Part shown: in pieces, positions 5,668 through 8,095 of the stretch
How the letters are laid out: each line of letters begins with the position of its first letter
Position numbering within the stretch: position 1 is the first letter of the stretch
Assembly (NCBI GenBank): GCA_012514915.1
Contig: JAAYZJ010000061.1
Span: 1-8,095 of the forward strand
Direction of reading: 5' to 3'
Length of the DNA: 8,095 bases
Source: Lentisphaerota bacterium
Lineage (GTDB): Bacteria > Verrucomicrobiota > Kiritimatiellia > RFP12 > JAAYLN01
Made by a program: the position numbers and the translations under genes
Notes under the pieces: model-generated
Database searches by the model: none
Seen by the model: only the letters and a program-made list of their open reading frames with translations
Told to the model about the DNA's origin: nothing

Positions 5668-8095
5668 ATGAACCGAGCCCTTTCGATCCGATTGTCAACC
5701 GGGCTGATGTCTGTCCCGCTGCTGCTGGCCCTCGCCGGCTGCGCCCGGGAACCGCGCGATGAGGCCGCGGTGCGCCCCGCGTCCGATCCGGCACCGGTGG
5801 TGCCGCCGGCCTTCACGGTCTGCGATCCGGCCCCGGGCTTCCAGGCACCGCCGATCATCCTGCAGTTCGATCCCGCCGTGCCCAGCGGCGCGGACTGGGC
5901 CGTCGTGGGCGGTGCCGGGCGGCGCCGCGCATCGGGGCCGGCGGCCATCATCGGCGATGCCGCCGCCTACCTGCGCGAAGGGATCGAACGGATGACGGGG
6001 CAGGCGCTCCCGGTGCTCAGCACGAACGATCTATCCCGCGGCATCGTCCTGACGCTGCTCAAGGACGCCACCCCCGACATCCGCGGCGACACCGCGATCA
6101 ACCTGGCGCTGGCGGACCATCCCGGCGATCCCTATGCGGCGAACGAGGCCTTCGTCCTGCGCAGCGAGACCAACCGCCTCTTGGTGGTCGCCCGCACGGC
6201 CTACGGCCTGCTGGCTGCGGTGGCGGAGCTGCTCGAGGCGGCCGGCTACGAGGTCCTGGGGATGGGCCCCAACTGGATCCACGTCCCCGATTACCGCGAC
6301 CGCCCGCTGACCTTTGCGCTGGACCGGTCCGGCCGTCCCGGCTTCTACATCCGCAACCAGTGGGCCACGTCGGGGCAGAGCTACGGGGTCGGCACGATCA
6401 CGGAGGGACTCACGCACCCCGACGACGAACCCGTCGGCACGAGCTACCAGCGCTGGCGCATCGGCACGCGCATGGAGGGGCGCTCGATGCCCAATTTCCC
6501 CGGGCACGCCCTGCAGGCCTACCATGCGCGCGTGATCGAGCGGATGAGCCGCGAGCGCCTGGCGGAGGGGTTTCTGGCGCCGCGGATTCTGGTTTCGCCC
6601 GTGGCGGAGCGTCCGGAAGCCGTGGCCGACAATGCCGGCTGGCTCTGGGTCAACGCCGACACCAACGCCGCACCGGCCGCGCGCGCCTTCACCTCGGACG
6701 GCAAAACCTGGCAGCCGGGGCCCCGCTGCAGCCTTGACGTCTCCTCGCCCCTCGTGCGCGGCATCATCCTCGATGAAATGATCCAGCGGGCGCGGGAACG
6801 TCTGGCGCAGGGTTTCGGCGATCCGCCCGACAACCTGCTCATCTTCCCGATGGATCCCGAGGATGGCGGCGGCTACGGACAGCTCGGCACGCTGGCGCGG
6901 CACCCCCGCTGGTATCCCGACTACCTCGCCGCCGCAGGGGTGGTGTTCGGAAAACCGTATGTGCTGCACGGCGTCAACGGGCTCGACCAACCGCACGAGC
7001 TGTGGGATCCCGATGCGGCCAGCGACCACGTTTACGGGCTGGCCAATTTCCTGCTGCGCGAGTTCGACCTGTGGGTCGACCGCCTCCCGCCGGAGGAGCG
7101 GGCCGCGGCCGGCGGCGACGCCCTCAAGGACCGCGTCCGCTGCAGTTTCTACTGCTACAACTACCACGACGTGCCGCCGAACTTCAACCTCGATCCGCGC
7201 ATCCGCGTGATGATCGCCGGCTATCCCAAGCACCGCGGCCGCGGCAAGTGGAGCCGCTTCGCGAGCCAGGAGGATCTGGCGCGCGCCTTCAAGATCATGC
7301 TGCCGCGTGAGCCGTCGGGCGACTACCGCATCGCCGGCATCGCCTACTACCACGACCAGTCGGCCGAGGGACTGCCCGCCAACTGGGACGCCTCGCCCGC
7401 CGCGATCGCCGCCGACTACCGCCGGCTGTTCGACGCCGGCTACCGGGCCGTCTCGGTCGAGACCGATTTCAACTTCGGCAAGTATGGGCTGGCCTACTAC
7501 CTGACCGCCAAGATGCTCTGGGATCCCTCGCTGACGGCCGAGGGGCTCGACGCCCTGCGCGACCGCTGGTTCCAGCGCGCCTACGGCGGCGCCTGGCAGG
7601 GGATGAAGGCGTACTACGACTTCATGCTCAAGCCCAACTTCACGGTGAACGGGCCCAACTTCTGGGCGCAGGCCATCCGCCTGATCGACACGGCGGCCCG
7701 CGCCCTCGATCCCGCCCGCGAGCCGGCGGCGGTCCGGCGCATCGACGACCTCAAGATCTTCTGGTACTACCACTACCTGATGGCCTCCGGCAAGCTGCAG
7801 CCCGACCATCCCGAGGCCCTGGCCTTCCTCTGGAAGGGGCAGATGTCCTACATGGTCGCCATGCACGGCCCCGTGCGCTCGCTCTTCCGCGGCAACGGAA
7901 CGGGGATCGGCAAGCGGGTCGGCGAGGCGCTCGCGTCGGGACCGGCCCACTACACGCACGCCGAGACGGAGGCCTGGTGGGCCGATGTGCTGGCCTTCTG
8001 GCCGTATGTCGCGGTGTCGCGCCTTGCCGACGCGACTCTCGCCGATGGCACACCGGCCGCCGACGTTGACCTCAACGACCTCGTCGCCGTCCGGG
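5668..8095 (+). CDS. DUF4838-type lipoprotein with glycoside-hydrolase-like N-terminal domain (3' end outside the window)
   Basis: An open frame of 809 codons with no stop before the right edge. Residues 1-25 form a lipoprotein signal peptide: basic start, hydrophobic core, lipobox LAGC with C25 the lipidated residue. A Pro/Ala-rich linker follows to about 60. Residues about 88-205 resemble the alpha/beta domain that precedes GH20 and GH67 barrels (YLREGIERMTGQALPVL, and later ARTAYGLLAAVAELLEAAGYEVL). The body resembles DUF4838: LLIFPMDPEDGGGYGQ at 390-405, SFYCYNYHDVPP at 493-504, and the AYYLTAKMLWDPSLT block at 609-623, followed by RWFQRAYGGAW. Acidic candidates are D396, E398 and E598; none is proven catalytic. 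It probably sits on a membrane facing the periplasm or outside and acts on a glycan. Last visible gene of the operon. The family call is fairly confident; enzymatic activity is inferred from the GH67/GH20-like architecture. Confidence 0.85.
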   Translation, partial: MNRALSIRLSTGLMSVPLLLALAGCAREPRDEAAVRPASDPAPVVPPAFTVCDPAPGFQAPPIILQFDPAVPSGADWAVVGGAGRRRASGPAAIIGDAAAYLREGIERMTGQALPVLSTNDLSRGIVLTLLKDATPDIRGDTAINLALADHPGDPYAANEAFVLRSETNRLLVVARTAYGLLAAVAELLEAAGYEVLGMGPNWIHVPDYRDRPLTFALDRSGRPGFYIRNQWATSGQSYGVGTITEGLTHPDDEPVGTSYQRWRIGTRMEGRSMPNFPGHALQAYHARVIERMSRERLAEGFLAPRILVSPVAERPEAVADNAGWLWVNADTNAAPAARAFTSDGKTWQPGPRCSLDVSSPLVRGIILDEMIQRARERLAQGFGDPPDNLLIFPMDPEDGGGYGQLGTLARHPRWYPDYLAAAGVVFGKPYVLHGVNGLDQPHELWDPDAASDHVYGLANFLLREFDLWVDRLPPEERAAAGGDALKDRVRCSFYCYNYHDVPPNFNLDPRIRVMIAGYPKHRGRGKWSRFASQEDLARAFKIMLPREPSGDYRIAGIAYYHDQSAEGLPANWDASPAAIAADYRRLFDAGYRAVSVETDFNFGKYGLAYYLTAKMLWDPSLTAEGLDALRDRWFQRAYGGAWQGMKAYYDFMLKPNFTVNGPNFWAQAIRLIDTAARALDPAREPAAVRRIDDLKIFWYYHYLMASGKLQPDHPEALAFLWKGQMSYMVAMHGPVRSLFRGNGTGIGKRVGEALASGPAHYTHAETEAWWADVLAFWPYVAVSRLADATLADGTPAADVDLNDLVAVR

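Noticed and set aside
3482..5951. Two long overlapping minus-strand frames (3482-4996 and 4116-5951)
   Set aside because: Both are antisense to genes with intact catalytic motifs, have low-complexity Arg/Ala/Gly-rich products and no ribosome binding or family features.
6031..7959. 642-codon open frame on the minus strand
   Set aside because: It lies fully antisense to the DUF4838 lipoprotein gene, whose protein has a lipobox and coherent family motifs. The antisense product is rich in Val, Gly, Arg and Ala with no domain, typical of a GC-rich shadow frame.
1..8095. tRNA, rRNA, CRISPR array, insertion sequence or prophage feature
   Set aside because: No cloverleaf, spaced direct repeats, transposase motifs or terminal inverted repeats were found on reading both strands.

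Overview
The window is a GC-rich bacterial chromosome segment with tightly packed genes and long spurious antisense reading frames, as expected at this base composition. The gene content is a Na+-NQR/Rnf-type membrane complex, tandem Gfo/Idh/MocA oxidoreductases, a dienelactone-hydrolase-like enzyme, and a large DUF4838-type lipoprotein. This mix is typical of carbohydrate-degrading members of the Planctomycetota-Verrucomicrobiota-Kiritimatiellota-Lentisphaerota group. That placement is an inference from gene content; no marker gene is present.

Layout: two divergent operons flank a 310-bp intergenic region (2151-2460). Leftward (minus strand) are a GTG-started alkaline-phosphatase-superfamily metalloenzyme (2150-1293), an NqrB/RnfD-family membrane flavoprotein (1260-259), and the N-terminal 85 codons of an NqrC/RnfG-family subunit running off the left edge (257-1). 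Rightward (plus strand) are Gfo/Idh/MocA oxidoreductase 1 (2461-3531), Gfo/Idh/MocA oxidoreductase 2 (3551-4570), an alpha/beta hydrolase (4593-5651), and a lipoprotein with a glycosidase-like N-terminal domain and DUF4838-like body (5668 to beyond the right edge). Gaps inside the rightward set are only 16-22 bp, so it reads as one transcription unit.

The intergenic region holds a good sigma70-type promoter for the rightward operon (TTGACT, 17 bp, CATAAT). It also holds a weak leftward promoter candidate that would give an almost leaderless GTG-started mRNA, a 7-7-7 inverted repeat, a near-identical 11-bp motif placed upstream of each promoter in the same orientation, and a strong hairpin in the rightward 5' UTR next to the Shine-Dalgarno sequence. 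No regulator gene is in the window.

Working model (inference): the rightward operon processes a glycan or glycoside. The membrane-anchored DUF4838 protein would act outside the cytoplasm. The hydrolase and the two NAD(P)-type oxidoreductases, which have no signal peptides, would modify the imported product. The leftward operon is energy metabolism (ion-pumping NADH oxidation). No RNA genes, CRISPR arrays, insertion sequences or prophage features were seen.
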